Of a DNA stretch of 52,690 bases, positions 41,808-50,034 are shown one piece after another. The position numbers and the translations under genes are program-made. The notes beneath the pieces are model-generated. The model did no database searches. It saw only the letters and a program-made list of their open reading frames with translations, and was not told where the DNA came from. This DNA comes from a virus: positions 1 through 52,690 of the IMG/VR virus record IMGVR_UViG_3300020020_000040. The stretch is one strand, 5' to 3'. The stretch's first letter is position 1. Each line of letters opens with the position of its first letter.

Positions 41808-42621
41808 TCACTCCTACAAAGAACCCCTGGTGTTCAGCAACGAGGCATTGGGTTGATTTTTTAATATGAACAGAAAGGTCACTGATTTCTTCAGGCTCTT
41901 CGTAATCACCATAGACTACATTCGTGTTGACTGGTTTGTTTGCAGTGAACACAGGCACACCGGACAGCCACTTCCCTGTGGTCCCGCCGATAGACAACAG
42001 TACCCCGCGACGTGGTCCCTTGGTAACAAAGAACATTGTGTTGCTGGACTTGGCATACGGAACGATCGTAAAGTCGTAATCCTTCTTCGTGATCAGACCT
42101 TGGAAATCCTCCAGACTTTTGTTCAGCTTGACGGGCTGGACAGGCTGACTTACAAGTATATCAATCTCATGAGAGGGAATACTCCAATCATAGGCCAACT
42201 CACTGAACACCTCAGTAAGAGTACGACTAGAGTCCAAGTAGTTAATAGCATCATGTAGATTAATGCCATTGGGATAGAACTGGCACAACCTGTTAGGACT
42301 CAGGAGTGAGTACATAACAGACGATTGCTTAACTACAGTTCCAAACGCATGGATGAACGAGCTAGTTCCAATGTAGTTGTTATACGCCTTGGACAACACA
42401 ACCATATTGGTTTCTTTGGATACTAGGAACGTGAATCCCGCCGACGTAGTGACCCGAACATACCTAAAGAAGTCGATATCCTCAGAGTACTCATCCTTCC
42501 ACATCTCCATCTTGGCTTTGCCGATGAGGAATGGGGAGTACGAACTGACTTTGCGATAGCCCTCATCATCACGCCAGAGATTGGACTCAGCCAGGAGTTC
42601 TGCTTTAAGCAACGGACTCAT
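41797..42621 (-). CDS. Hypothetical protein, paralogue of its upstream neighbour
   Basis: This 274-aa protein of unknown family shares several patterns with the 352-aa gene before it: HAFGTVVKQSSVMYSLLSPNRL (91-112) and NTMFFVTKGPRRGVLLSIGG (194-213) followed by GKWL, plus a beta-hairpin-like YVRVTTSAGFTFLV. The RG-containing strand pair looks like a KOW/SH3 turn. Its ATG overlaps the last base of the upstream stop (TAAATG junction) and its end overlaps the primase frame. Confidence 0.75.
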   Translation of the reverse strand: MSPLLKAELLAESNLWRDDEGYRKVSSYSPFLIGKAKMEMWKDEYSEDIDFFRYVRVTTSAGFTFLVSKETNMVVLSKAYNNYIGTSSFIHAFGTVVKQSSVMYSLLSPNRLCQFYPNGINLHDAINYLDSSRTLTEVFSELAYDWSIPSHEIDILVSQPVQPVKLNKSLEDFQGLITKKDYDFTIVPYAKSSNTMFFVTKGPRRGVLLSIGGTTGKWLSGVPVFTANKPVNTNVVYGDYEEPEEISDLSVHIKKSTQCLVAEHQGFFVGVKES

Positions 42622-43680
42622 TTACTTCACCACCGAATACGTAATTGGGATCGTTTGGCACTTAGCCACTTTGATTGTATCAGGAACAAAGGTGTCTGTC
42701 ATATCTTCCAATGGGTCATGTTCACAATCACCAAGAAGAACTAGTTCTCGTCTAGCATTGATTCGATCAAATATATCAATCTCCAACCACGTACCCAAAT
42801 CCCTTTTCAAGATGCCTACTGTACCACGGTGAAGACCAGCTACCACAAAGAACAATTTGTAGGTATTACTCTTAAGAGAGAACGAATTTAGTGAAGATAG
42901 GAACGTTAGGACAACAGAATGTAGCGTCGAGCCAGACACCACATCAGAGATTTTACTCGGTAAAACAAAATCAATCTTTAGCTCAGTGGTTGATTCTGGT
43001 TCTTTATAGTCAAAGGCATCAAACGAAACATCAGCCTGAGGAGCAGTGTTAAATTGACTCTGACCAATGGTAAACATTGGCTGACTACCACCATACCAAG
43101 CACTCTCAATCGTCTTGACCTCCGTCGTCTTTACTGCTGGCTTGGTGGCCGGAGAGACTATGTAGTTAAGCTGCTCCTCAAAGAATCCCTTGACATGCGT
43201 CTTTTTACCGGCACTCTGTAGTTTACCATACAGACTGTAGATCGCATCCCCGGCAGCACTACTCAATCTACGGGTACTACCATCAGAGTACACAACTACT
43301 AGATCTACCCCAGGACTGCCGATCGGTACGTGATTCTTCCTTGCACGAAGACGTGTAATATCAAGCAGGCTGTAAACCTTCAGGATACTACCTGGAACAA
43401 CCATCCCCAGTTCATGAGTCAGACTGTTAGGACCAGTTCCATAACTATCAATGGATTGTTCCGGATTGAAGATGCACGAACCGTTAGGTCTTACCAGTCT
43501 CCTGCTTCCATTGGTGAACGTGACAAGATGGTACACATACAGCTGACTATAGCTTCCGAGAATGTCGCCTAGAAGAAACGCCTGATCGTCAGAAAGGAAG
43601 ATATGCCTGTGATGTGGATGAGCACCTTGGCTCGTAGGAAAGAGACCATTGATATGTACATCAACAACAGTCGGGTCCAT
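42622..43680 (-). CDS. Hypothetical protein, larger paralogue
   Basis: This 352-aa protein of unknown family has an early His-rich HPHHRHIFLSDDQ, two similar hairpins YHLVTFTNGSRRLV (50-63) and VVVYSDGSTRRL (128-139), HELGMVVPGSILKVYSLLD (89-107) shared with the downstream paralogue, and a C-terminal TYKLFFVVAGLHRGTVGILK (273-292) followed by GTWL. It is beta-rich, without membrane segments. A KOW-like or SH3-like fold is an inference. It contains a 15-bp palindrome. Confidence 0.75.
   Translation of the reverse strand: MDPTVVDVHINGLFPTSQGAHPHHRHIFLSDDQAFLLGDILGSYSQLYVYHLVTFTNGSRRLVRPNGSCIFNPEQSIDSYGTGPNSLTHELGMVVPGSILKVYSLLDITRLRARKNHVPIGSPGVDLVVVYSDGSTRRLSSAAGDAIYSLYGKLQSAGKKTHVKGFFEEQLNYIVSPATKPAVKTTEVKTIESAWYGGSQPMFTIGQSQFNTAPQADVSFDAFDYKEPESTTELKIDFVLPSKISDVVSGSTLHSVVLTFLSSLNSFSLKSNTYKLFFVVAGLHRGTVGILKRDLGTWLEIDIFDRINARRELVLLGDCEHDPLEDMTDTFVPDTIKVAKCQTIPITYSVVK
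42951..42965. repeat. 15-bp palindrome inside the 352-aa gene
   Basis: TTTTACTCGGTAAAA matches the family exactly and encodes V-L-P-S-K on the minus strand. Confidence 0.6.
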
Positions 43681-43682
43681 AC

Positions 43683-43856
43683 TTATTCCTCATCGCCTAG
43701 CTGATACCGCAGGTCATCACGTTCTTGTACACTGACCTCCTCCTGAATAGGCTTGAAGTCAGCTTCACACAATTGGACATAGCCCAACTTAGGGTCGGCA
43801 TAGCGACGGGTATTCTCGAAGTCGTTAAGCCTCTTATTGCAAGCGAGACAGCGCAT
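43683..43856 (-). CDS. Small Cys-containing protein
   Basis: This 57-aa protein begins MRCLACNKRLNDFEN and has a third Cys in VQLCEADF, suggesting a small zinc-binding knuckle, and an acidic tail. A TTG start 12 nt upstream is an alternative, since it is nearer to AAGGA. It lies between two unknown genes of the leftward operon. Confidence 0.6.
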   Translation of the reverse strand: MRCLACNKRLNDFENTRRYADPKLGYVQLCEADFKPIQEEVSVQERDDLRYQLGDEE

Positions 43857-43860
43857 CTGA

Positions 43861-44550
43861 TTAAGCAAATTCCTTTAGGGCGATAACCAGCTTCGACTTG
43901 CTGGATTTCTTGAATTGAGACACGAAGCCGGTGTAGTTATGCATCGTGCTAATGTCCAGTGCTTGAAGTACAGGACTGCCGATCAGCATGTCCGGATCCT
44001 CAATCTTGGACCAATGGTTCAGCAATTGATCGATCACATTCTTACCAACACTCAGGATGTAGGTATCCTCAGGGGAATAGCTGTCACCATTCTCCATGAG
44101 TTTCTCAAACGAGGTAGCCTTCTTCACACAGCACAGCTTGAGCATGAACGTGAAGAAACTGATCTTCCACGGGGCGTCCATTGCTTCATCGTCCCACTTT
44201 ACAATGGCTTGACTGCCATCGTTACCGACGAACTCAATACCGGTAATGTAGTTCTCAATGTTGTACTTAAGGGCATCAATCGATCCCATGTCCAGCTTAA
44301 GAGCCATGTATGGGCTCTTGACATGATGGGATTGGTGCTTATACCCATAGATGCCTTGGTTTGTGTCGGTCTTGCCCTTGCTGTTGTTATAGATCATCCA
44401 CAGGAAATCAGGCAGAAAGTCACGGCACTTGACATACGAGTGCTGCAACTGGAAGCCATCTTCCGTCTTGACTGCCCATGCAAACAGGACGTTCAGTGAT
44501 TGGCCGATCTCAGCGTAAGAGGCGGGGACTTTGGGGGCGGCGATATTCAT
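43861..44550 (-). CDS. Hypothetical protein beside the ligase cluster
   Basis: This 229-aa protein has AAGGAATACAC before its ATG. It has mixed alpha/beta composition, several aromatic pairs (FLPDFLWMIYNNS) and no known motif. It lies directly downstream of the ATP-grasp gene in the same operon. Its basic, Ser/Lys-rich end (FKKSSKSKLVIALKEF) could bind nucleic acid. Function not assigned. Confidence 0.72.
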   Translation of the reverse strand: MNIAAPKVPASYAEIGQSLNVLFAWAVKTEDGFQLQHSYVKCRDFLPDFLWMIYNNSKGKTDTNQGIYGYKHQSHHVKSPYMALKLDMGSIDALKYNIENYITGIEFVGNDGSQAIVKWDDEAMDAPWKISFFTFMLKLCCVKKATSFEKLMENGDSYSPEDTYILSVGKNVIDQLLNHWSKIEDPDMLIGSPVLQALDISTMHNYTGFVSQFKKSSKSKLVIALKEFA

Positions 44551-44559
44551 GTGTATTCC

Positions 44560-45303
44560 TTACTTAACAATAACAGATTTAAAGGTGTTCACGAAGTAGT
44601 CAGCAGTGGAATCCACCATACCAGGCGCACTGTTGATTTCCAGTACATACGCCTTATTGTAGTGCTTATTCCACACAATGTCAATAGCACCGAAGTCCAT
44701 ATCAAACGCTTGTGCTACCTTGGCAGCAGTCTCAACAACGACAGGACTCAACTCATGGTTGACACTACCGTACACATACCCATTGTCCAGATTCTGAATT
44801 TTTGAGTGCGACTCTCCAGTTTTCTTCAGTTTCTGTTTAATCAGACTGCTGGAAGCACCTTTTACCCAGTAAACTCGATATTCACGGGCTTTCTTGATGT
44901 ACTGAGTATACAACGGAACGTTGTGCAAGTCAACAGCATTATTTGCAAGGATAATACCCTTGCCGCTGTGACTATTCAGCAATGCCCTACCGACTACCAG
45001 ATACCCTTCCGAGAGCCATTCGAGGGCGACATTCTTGTCCGTTGTCCAAGGAGGAACGCAGTCCCCGAGACCTGCCTTGGTGATTTGCTGGAAGAACTCC
45101 AATTTGTTGCCGATCGGATTGGCATTGAGGATCTTTGCCACGGGGAATTCTGGAATAGACGCACTGCCCCAATTGATAATGACATCAGTTGCCTTTGGTT
45201 TGTATTTGGAATTGGTGTGTTTAATCAGCTTCCCGCCAATCTTCGTGGCAAGCAGCTTAGCCGACTCACTTGACGGCTTATATGGATAAACAAAGATCCT
45301 CAC
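44560..45303 (-). CDS. ATP-grasp ligase
   Basis: This 247-aa protein has ATP-grasp features: GYLVVGRALLNSHSGKGIIL (phosphate-binding loop), EYRVYWVKGASSSLIKQKLKK, and the metal-binding DFGAIDIVW...YVLEINSAPGM. Enzymes of this fold join a carboxylate to an amine through an acyl-phosphate. GTG 45303 overlaps the stop of the amidotransferase gene (GTGA), with GGAGG 4 nt upstream. It is probably a peptide- or amino-acid-ligating member of the amidoligase cluster. Confidence 0.85.
   Translation of the reverse strand: MRIFVYPYKPSSESAKLLATKIGGKLIKHTNSKYKPKATDVIINWGSASIPEFPVAKILNANPIGNKLEFFQQITKAGLGDCVPPWTTDKNVALEWLSEGYLVVGRALLNSHSGKGIILANNAVDLHNVPLYTQYIKKAREYRVYWVKGASSSLIKQKLKKTGESHSKIQNLDNGYVYGSVNHELSPVVVETAAKVAQAFDMDFGAIDIVWNKHYNKAYVLEINSAPGMVDSTADYFVNTFKSVIVK
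44860..44874. repeat. Near-match of the 15-bp palindrome
   Basis: TTTTACCCAGTAAAC has one mismatch (last base). It lies inside the ATP-grasp gene. Confidence 0.4.
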
Positions 45304-46613
45304 GCATCCTCCGTAACAGTACCAACAAATTCTTCCTGACATGCCTGACAGATCAGGCCATGGACTGTCTTGTTGATACCAGTCCGAATAGCCAGATACT
45401 CACCATGAAAATCTTGATGCATCATGGAATCACAAACAGCACAGTTATCCAGAACAAGGCTAACCAGTTCTGACTTCGTGACTTCCGATCCACATCCCAG
45501 ATACAACTTCTTATCCGGCTCTTTGAGATCAGTTACATCAACGGGTTCTAATTTCCAATAAGAGTTTTTCTCGATTTGGTACTCAACAAACTGCTTTCCA
45601 TCCCTCATGATGGTCTGGGGTGGTGACTGCAACATGCCCTCAAACGCATCAGTATCCCAATTCGGAATTTTCCAATCTGTAACGATTGACATGAGTTCGT
45701 GGCGATCTGTTATTCCTGAATACTTGTACCTTCCTCCCGGAAACGTCGTCTCCTCGATAAGAGAGAAAACGCAAAACATGTCGTCATTGGCTTGCCCTCC
45801 TTTCTTATTCTTCCCCCTGATCTTCGGAAGATGCTTGACCTTCCTTCCGTAAGGACCATCACTATCCTTAGTACCCTTCGTATAATGATAGTAGGTAGTG
45901 GTCTTGGGCTTTGGGTTTTTGATAACCGTTTCCCCCTCCATCAAAACAGAGGATTTGCCATCAAGAATGTAATGCGTATCTTCCTTCAACTCGTACAGCG
46001 TGTATCGCTTCGGATCGAACGTCTTGAACTGTCGAGGTAGGATCCAATCCATCATCGCAATTTCACTGGCCCAGAAGAACGTCTTGTCATACTCGACAAT
46101 AGAAAACGGGCGTTCTTTGTTGGCGAAGAAGTTCAGACTCTTTTCGTTGTCATCCCACCACACACAAGCATATGCACCATGGATGTCTGCAAACGCCTTG
46201 ACTCCCTTCGCAGCAACCTCACTGGTCAGCCAGTCACTGTCCACACTGAATTCAAGCGGGAAGTTATTGGTCAACGTGCCGTTATGGGCCATGGTAATGT
46301 GCCCACGAGTAAACGGATGGGCATTAGCACCCGTAACTCCACCCTTGGTAGCAGCACGATGATGGCCGATGATGGTGGCAGCATCCTTGTCCATGCTTGT
46401 TTTGAACGTCTGCCAGATACCACTACCAAACAGTTGCCACGGGGCACCCGCGGTCTTGATTGCCCTTAGATTAGCACCATCCTTGTCAACCGCTACGATA
46501 CCAGTGCCATCCATACCACGGACAACTCCAGCGAGCATCATGTTGTACATGACATTAAGCTCGGTAAAGGTCAGTGCCGCCGTAGGTCGATGAAGCCCAA
46601 AATGTCCACACAT
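45300..46613 (-). CDS. Class II glutamine amidotransferase
   Basis: This 437-aa protein starts MCGHFG, giving the N-terminal nucleophile Cys2 after Met removal, and has GHHRAATKGGVTGANAHPF and MAHNGTLTNN, the glutamine-binding loops of Ntn-type GATases. The C-terminal 90 residues hold CAVCDSM and CQACQEEF, a probable zinc ribbon. No asparagine-synthase domain is fused. It would release ammonia or transfer the glutamine amide for a partner ligase in the same operon. Confidence 0.87.
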   Translation of the reverse strand: MCGHFGLHRPTAALTFTELNVMYNMMLAGVVRGMDGTGIVAVDKDGANLRAIKTAGAPWQLFGSGIWQTFKTSMDKDAATIIGHHRAATKGGVTGANAHPFTRGHITMAHNGTLTNNFPLEFSVDSDWLTSEVAAKGVKAFADIHGAYACVWWDDNEKSLNFFANKERPFSIVEYDKTFFWASEIAMMDWILPRQFKTFDPKRYTLYELKEDTHYILDGKSSVLMEGETVIKNPKPKTTTYYHYTKGTKDSDGPYGRKVKHLPKIRGKNKKGGQANDDMFCVFSLIEETTFPGGRYKYSGITDRHELMSIVTDWKIPNWDTDAFEGMLQSPPQTIMRDGKQFVEYQIEKNSYWKLEPVDVTDLKEPDKKLYLGCGSEVTKSELVSLVLDNCAVCDSMMHQDFHGEYLAIRTGINKTVHGLICQACQEEFVGTVTEDA

Positions 46614-46626
46614 TCGGTTTTATTCC

Positions 46627-47502
46627 TTAAAACAGGTCAGAAATGAAGTGCTTTGCAGCCAGAATCATCAAACGAGTTTCCGACCTTGTAAGTTCATCGG
46701 CTCCAGGAAGGGCAGTACCAAAAGCATCCGAGATAAATCCCGAATAGTTCTTGGTCATCGATACATCTTCCAGATTCCGAATGTGTTGACGCAAGGGCGT
46801 CTTTTCCGCATACGTATGCAATGCAGCAATGGCATTCATCCACGCACGGAGATCATCAATACTCTTGGTCCCAGGATGATGCCTGAATTCAAGCGTACCA
46901 TAATCCCGCAGATGGTAGAAATTCAACCCGCAGTATTTGAACTTCTTAAGCGAGTCACCACTGCAAATCGTCTTCTTGTCCAGCAAGTGGATGTTCGCTC
47001 CACTGCCAACAATAGGGAAACAATATGCATTGTTATGCCGCTTCCCTTCACCGACGAAGTTAAAATACAACTTCTCCGATGCGATATAGGCCGAGATCAG
47101 GACGATCAATTGCTCGATCGACAGATCATTGACACCCATATGCACATGGATACTGCACCGATGAGAAAAGACAGAGTTGGCGTTGACAGTAAAGATATAC
47201 TCCAATTCTTCGAACGCTTTCCCAAACTGCGTTCCACGAATCGGCCTGCTGATATACTCCATCCCTGAATCTTTCAGCGATCCATCACCCTCAGCATTCC
47301 ACAAAGGCATTTGGACATCACTCACCTGACACTTTTCCAATTCCACTTCCACACCGAAGCTGGTCGTAGAATCAACACCTGCGGGTGCTCCGGCGGGCGG
47401 AAATAGTTTGTTGTGTGAGATGAAGTCCGTGACGATTGGGGCCTCACTCAGCCCGTAGTACCCTAGAACCGTGTGATCGAGATATTGCAAGACGCCAGAC
47501 AT
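46627..47502 (-). CDS. Amidoligase-family enzyme (PF12224-like)
   Basis: This 291-aa protein has the glutamine-synthetase-fold motifs of amidoligases: FGVEVELE (49-56), GDGSLKDSGMEYISRP, HRCSIHVHMGVNDL, RHNNAYC and YGTLEFRHHPGTKS. These give the Glu, His and Arg residues for ATP and metal binding. Family members are predicted to form amide bonds between amino acids or peptides. The start has GAGG 7 nt upstream and overlaps the previous gene by 40 nt. Confidence 0.85.
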   Translation of the reverse strand: MSGVLQYLDHTVLGYYGLSEAPIVTDFISHNKLFPPAGAPAGVDSTTSFGVEVELEKCQVSDVQMPLWNAEGDGSLKDSGMEYISRPIRGTQFGKAFEELEYIFTVNANSVFSHRCSIHVHMGVNDLSIEQLIVLISAYIASEKLYFNFVGEGKRHNNAYCFPIVGSGANIHLLDKKTICSGDSLKKFKYCGLNFYHLRDYGTLEFRHHPGTKSIDDLRAWMNAIAALHTYAEKTPLRQHIRNLEDVSMTKNYSGFISDAFGTALPGADELTRSETRLMILAAKHFISDLF

Positions 47503-48107
47503 TCGGCAACCTCATGGACGTAATTGGGAAGAACCGTTACCTTGGTCATGGACTTGTTGAACAGCCCAATCACAGAATCAAGAAAGTACAGACGGCCACG
47601 CCAAAAACACATCTCCGGAGAGATCGGGCCGAATGATCCCAAAGCCTTGTCAGTATCATAGACAAGGGAATCAGGAGAGATAAGCTCCCCATCCTCTACA
47701 AACTTCGGGACCACTTTCTGAGCATCCGAAACCTTGATTTGCGGATTCCAGATTTTATACGTCGAATGGCTGACCCCTTGCTGATAAGACTTTATCATTC
47801 GCTTGATGGTAAGTACAGCCTGAATCTGGTCATCCTGAAACTTGAACTTTTCATGAGTCAGGAGAGGCCAGTATACGGGCGGCAGTTGGATATAGACAGG
47901 ATGAAGATCGTCATAGGAAACGACGTCACCATCAATCCATCCATTAGGCCCCTGACCAGTAACCCTCATCGAATCCTCACCAACCTTGGTGATATAGAGT
48001 TGATAGTGTTTCCCGGTCTTTGTATCAACGCACGGAACCCAGGATTGATGGAACCGGAGTTGATATGCCTCCGAGTTCCATTCCTTCTGATATAGTAGTT
48101 TCTTCAT
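47463..48107 (-). CDS. Unknown protein embedded in the amidoligase cluster
   Basis: This 214-aa protein is rich in Tyr, Trp and Pro (VYIQLPPVYWPLL) with charged helices; no motif recognised. It overlaps both amidoligase genes (4 nt upstream, 40 nt downstream), so it is almost certainly part of the same pathway, perhaps as a substrate carrier or partner. Confidence 0.75.
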   Translation of the reverse strand: MKKLLYQKEWNSEAYQLRFHQSWVPCVDTKTGKHYQLYITKVGEDSMRVTGQGPNGWIDGDVVSYDDLHPVYIQLPPVYWPLLTHEKFKFQDDQIQAVLTIKRMIKSYQQGVSHSTYKIWNPQIKVSDAQKVVPKFVEDGELISPDSLVYDTDKALGSFGPISPEMCFWRGRLYFLDSVIGLFNKSMTKVTVLPNYVHEVAECLASCNISITRF

Positions 48108-48922
48108 ACTTTCTCAAGAACAGCCGAATACACAGAGTCATACTGATTCGTCATGTTGTCACGAATCAAAGTCAGAATATCGATATTCTCGATAGTTGCC
48201 ATGGCACCAGTCGGCATGGCTTCGAAGAAACTGGCGGTTTGTTCCAGAATCTCGTCATAGGCACTGAGATTGTCCACGACATCGGTGACAACGCCATAGA
48301 CTTCCCGCATCAGTTGCTCGCTGGTCAGCCAGATGTTGCTTGGCACACGATACTCGACGCCATAAGGCTTCAAGCGACATGCACCAGCATTCCCATACAA
48401 CTCATTCCGACGGTCAGTCGGGTTGAGCATGGCCAAGGGAACACCAAGCATCAGATCCAGCACCCGAACCAGCTGCATCTTCTTCGCCAGATTCATCTGT
48501 ACGCCGATGTGGATATGACCACCAGCAGTGCGAAGATTGGTAGATGTGGCCGACGGGGCAGGATTCGGTTCCAACAGCCAAGCATTGAAGTCAGGATTGC
48601 AGCCAAACGTCTGCGCACCTTCCGTCTTCAACTCGCTGTCCGGGAACTCCAGAGCACTGACAATCCCAACATGCAGACCGTTCGGATTGGCGATCTTGTT
48701 GCGAACAAAATCCAACGCCTTGGTGTGGTTCGCAATCCACGCCTCGACATTGCTAGCCGGTGGGATGTTGAACTCCACCGTCACATTATCTTCGAGGTAG
48801 GCATAGTTGCCCTGCTTCAAGGGATTTTCTTTCGTCCCACCCACCAGTCCGACAGCCGATACAGGCTGGTCTGACGAATTGAGTAGGAACACTTCAGGGT
48901 CCGAACCAAGCAGAATCTTCAT
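48104..48922 (-). CDS. COOH-NH2 ligase-type protein (PF14395-like)
   Basis: This 272-aa protein has GSDPEVFL (6-13), DNVTVEFNIPP, GGHIHIGV (134-141) and RRNELYGNAGACRLKPYGVEYRVPS, the pattern of the second phage amidoligase type, also of the glutamine-synthetase fold. It would activate a carboxylate with ATP. ATG follows a 15-bp palindrome by 4 nt. Together with the other amidoligase it implies two successive amide-bond steps. Confidence 0.85.
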   Translation of the reverse strand: MKILLGSDPEVFLLNSSDQPVSAVGLVGGTKENPLKQGNYAYLEDNVTVEFNIPPASNVEAWIANHTKALDFVRNKIANPNGLHVGIVSALEFPDSELKTEGAQTFGCNPDFNAWLLEPNPAPSATSTNLRTAGGHIHIGVQMNLAKKMQLVRVLDLMLGVPLAMLNPTDRRNELYGNAGACRLKPYGVEYRVPSNIWLTSEQLMREVYGVVTDVVDNLSAYDEILEQTASFFEAMPTGAMATIENIDILTLIRDNMTNQYDSVYSAVLEKV

Positions 48923-48926
48923 ACTG

Positions 48927-48941
48927 TTTTATCCAGTAAAA
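48927..48941. promoter_or_regulatory. 15-bp palindrome before the amidoligase cluster
   Basis: TTTTATCCAGTAAAA matches the family exactly. It fills the gap between the C26 gene and the ligase gene, 4 nt from the start codon; on the minus strand its centre holds GGA, which could serve as the Shine-Dalgarno. Confidence 0.7.
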
Positions 48942-48945
48942 CGGT

Positions 48946-49581
48946 TTAGAGAATGAAACGATCGACGAGACTTTTGGTCAACTGACCCATGGGTGACGCC
49001 GGATTGCCGTACTCAGGATGATATTGCATCATCAGAGCACGAACGCGATCCTGCTCAAGAAAAGCAACTTCGACTTCAGGACGCTTGGTCTTTTCCTCGC
49101 CTTCAGCCGTCACATAGATATTGCTCAACGGCTCTTTCGATACCGCAATCACTTCCATCTTGTCCGATGGTTTCATCATTTGATGATGCGACGATGAAAC
49201 GCTGACAACGGAACCCTCTGCATATTCTTTGCAGATGTCCCGTGTCAGTACGATCGGATGATTGCCGTGACCATGCCCAGAGATATGCTGATACAGCGTA
49301 CCTCCAAGCATTGCACACAACAATTGCGCACCACGACAGACTCCAATCATGGGAATCTTCTTCGTGATGCATTCTTCGATCAGGGCACATTCGAAAATGT
49401 CCCTTGCTCGGTCTTGCTCTTGGCAAGCGACATTCTCATGTCCGTAGATTCCCGGATTGATGTCACTACCGCCCCAGAATACCAGGGCTTCGGGCTTGGT
49501 GTCCCTCAAATCCCTGATAGACCGGATGGTGGCCGAGTTCAGACCGAAATACTTGATTTGATAGAGTACCGATCCAATCAC
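48946..49581 (-). CDS. Class I GATase-like gamma-glutamyl hydrolase (peptidase C26)
   Basis: This 211-aa protein has the nucleophile elbow IGVCRGAQLL (C82), an oxyanion-side GGSDINP, and the catalytic pair H188 and E190 in YHPEYG. It resembles PuuD-type hydrolases, which cleave gamma-glutamyl bonds. In the cluster it could process or release gamma-glutamyl intermediates made by the ligases. It overlaps the next upstream gene by 4 nt. Confidence 0.85.
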   Translation of the reverse strand: MIGSVLYQIKYFGLNSATIRSIRDLRDTKPEALVFWGGSDINPGIYGHENVACQEQDRARDIFECALIEECITKKIPMIGVCRGAQLLCAMLGGTLYQHISGHGHGNHPIVLTRDICKEYAEGSVVSVSSSHHQMMKPSDKMEVIAVSKEPLSNIYVTAEGEEKTKRPEVEVAFLEQDRVRALMMQYHPEYGNPASPMGQLTKSLVDRFIL

Positions 49582-49790
49582 GAGATGTCCTTCGGCGTGT
49601 GAAACAGTTGCTTGATGTGGCCTTTGACGGTTTGGAACTCGTCACCAGTCATGAAGCGACCGATCTTGTAGGCCACATACTTCGGGCCATGCTCGAATCG
49701 CGTGTGGTTGTCGTATCCATCACCAACGAACACATCAACCGTTTTCCGATCGACCGTGCAGAAGTGGAACTCACCGATTTGATATTTCAT
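49578..49790 (-). CDS. Small hypothetical protein upstream of the C26 gene
   Basis: This 70-aa protein (MKYQIGEFHFCTVDRKTVDVF..., ending HTPKDIS) overlaps the C26 gene by 4 nt. It is beta-strand-like with a Tyr/His-rich middle. Its coupling to the cluster makes it a candidate substrate or accessory, but nothing in the sequence proves this. Confidence 0.65.
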   Translation of the reverse strand: MKYQIGEFHFCTVDRKTVDVFVGDGYDNHTRFEHGPKYVAYKIGRFMTGDEFQTVKGHIKQLFHTPKDIS

Positions 49791-49799
49791 TGTTTAACC

Positions 49800-49952
49800 T
49801 TAGCAGGTAGGAGTATCACCAGCGGGTGCTGACGATGGGGCGGGAGTGGGCGCTGCCGGAAGTTCATCCTCTTGTTGCTTGGTCAAGAGCATGTAGAACT
49901 TCCTGCCCGTGGACTTGTCTACAACTTCCACGAATTTGGGGCTATCTGACAC
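49800..49952 (-). CDS. 50-aa protein with Pro/Ala-rich tail
   Basis: A GTG start lies one base after a 15-bp palindrome whose centre (AGGAT) serves as Shine-Dalgarno. The protein starts SDSPKFVEVVDKSTGRKFY and ends in a Pro/Ala-rich segment finishing TPTC. The single C-terminal Cys and flexible tail would suit a peptide carrier or modification substrate, which is speculative. Confidence 0.6.
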   Translation of the reverse strand: MSDSPKFVEVVDKSTGRKFYMLLTKQQEDELPAAPTPAPSSAPAGDTPTC

Positions 49953-49953
49953 G

Positions 49954-49968
49954 TTTTATCCTGTAAAA
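49954..49968. promoter_or_regulatory. 15-bp palindrome one base before a GTG start
   Basis: TTTTATCCTGTAAAA matches the family exactly. It lies at the start of the 50-aa gene and overlaps its ribosome-binding site. Confidence 0.7.
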
Positions 49969-50002
49969 TCCTCTAACACGCTTCATCGGGTGATAAAGCA
50001 CT

Positions 50003-50030
50003 ATTGGAGCCTATGTTTCAAAGCCCCAAT
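50003..50030 (-). other. Intergenic hairpin downstream of the 80-aa gene
   Basis: ATTGGAGC/GCCCCAAT (50003-50010/50023-50030) gives 8 pairs (one G-U on the transcribed strand) with a 12-nt loop, just after the stop of the gene at 50035. There is no U-tract, so it may be a weak terminator or processing hairpin. Confidence 0.4.
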
Positions 50031-50034
50031 AATA

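Noticed and set aside
46618-46632. TTTTATTCCTTAAAA between the amidotransferase and amidoligase genes as a palindrome-family member
   Set aside because: The arms fit but the centre does not (CT instead of RR), and its AAGGA is the ribosome-binding site of the amidotransferase gene, which explains the sequence.
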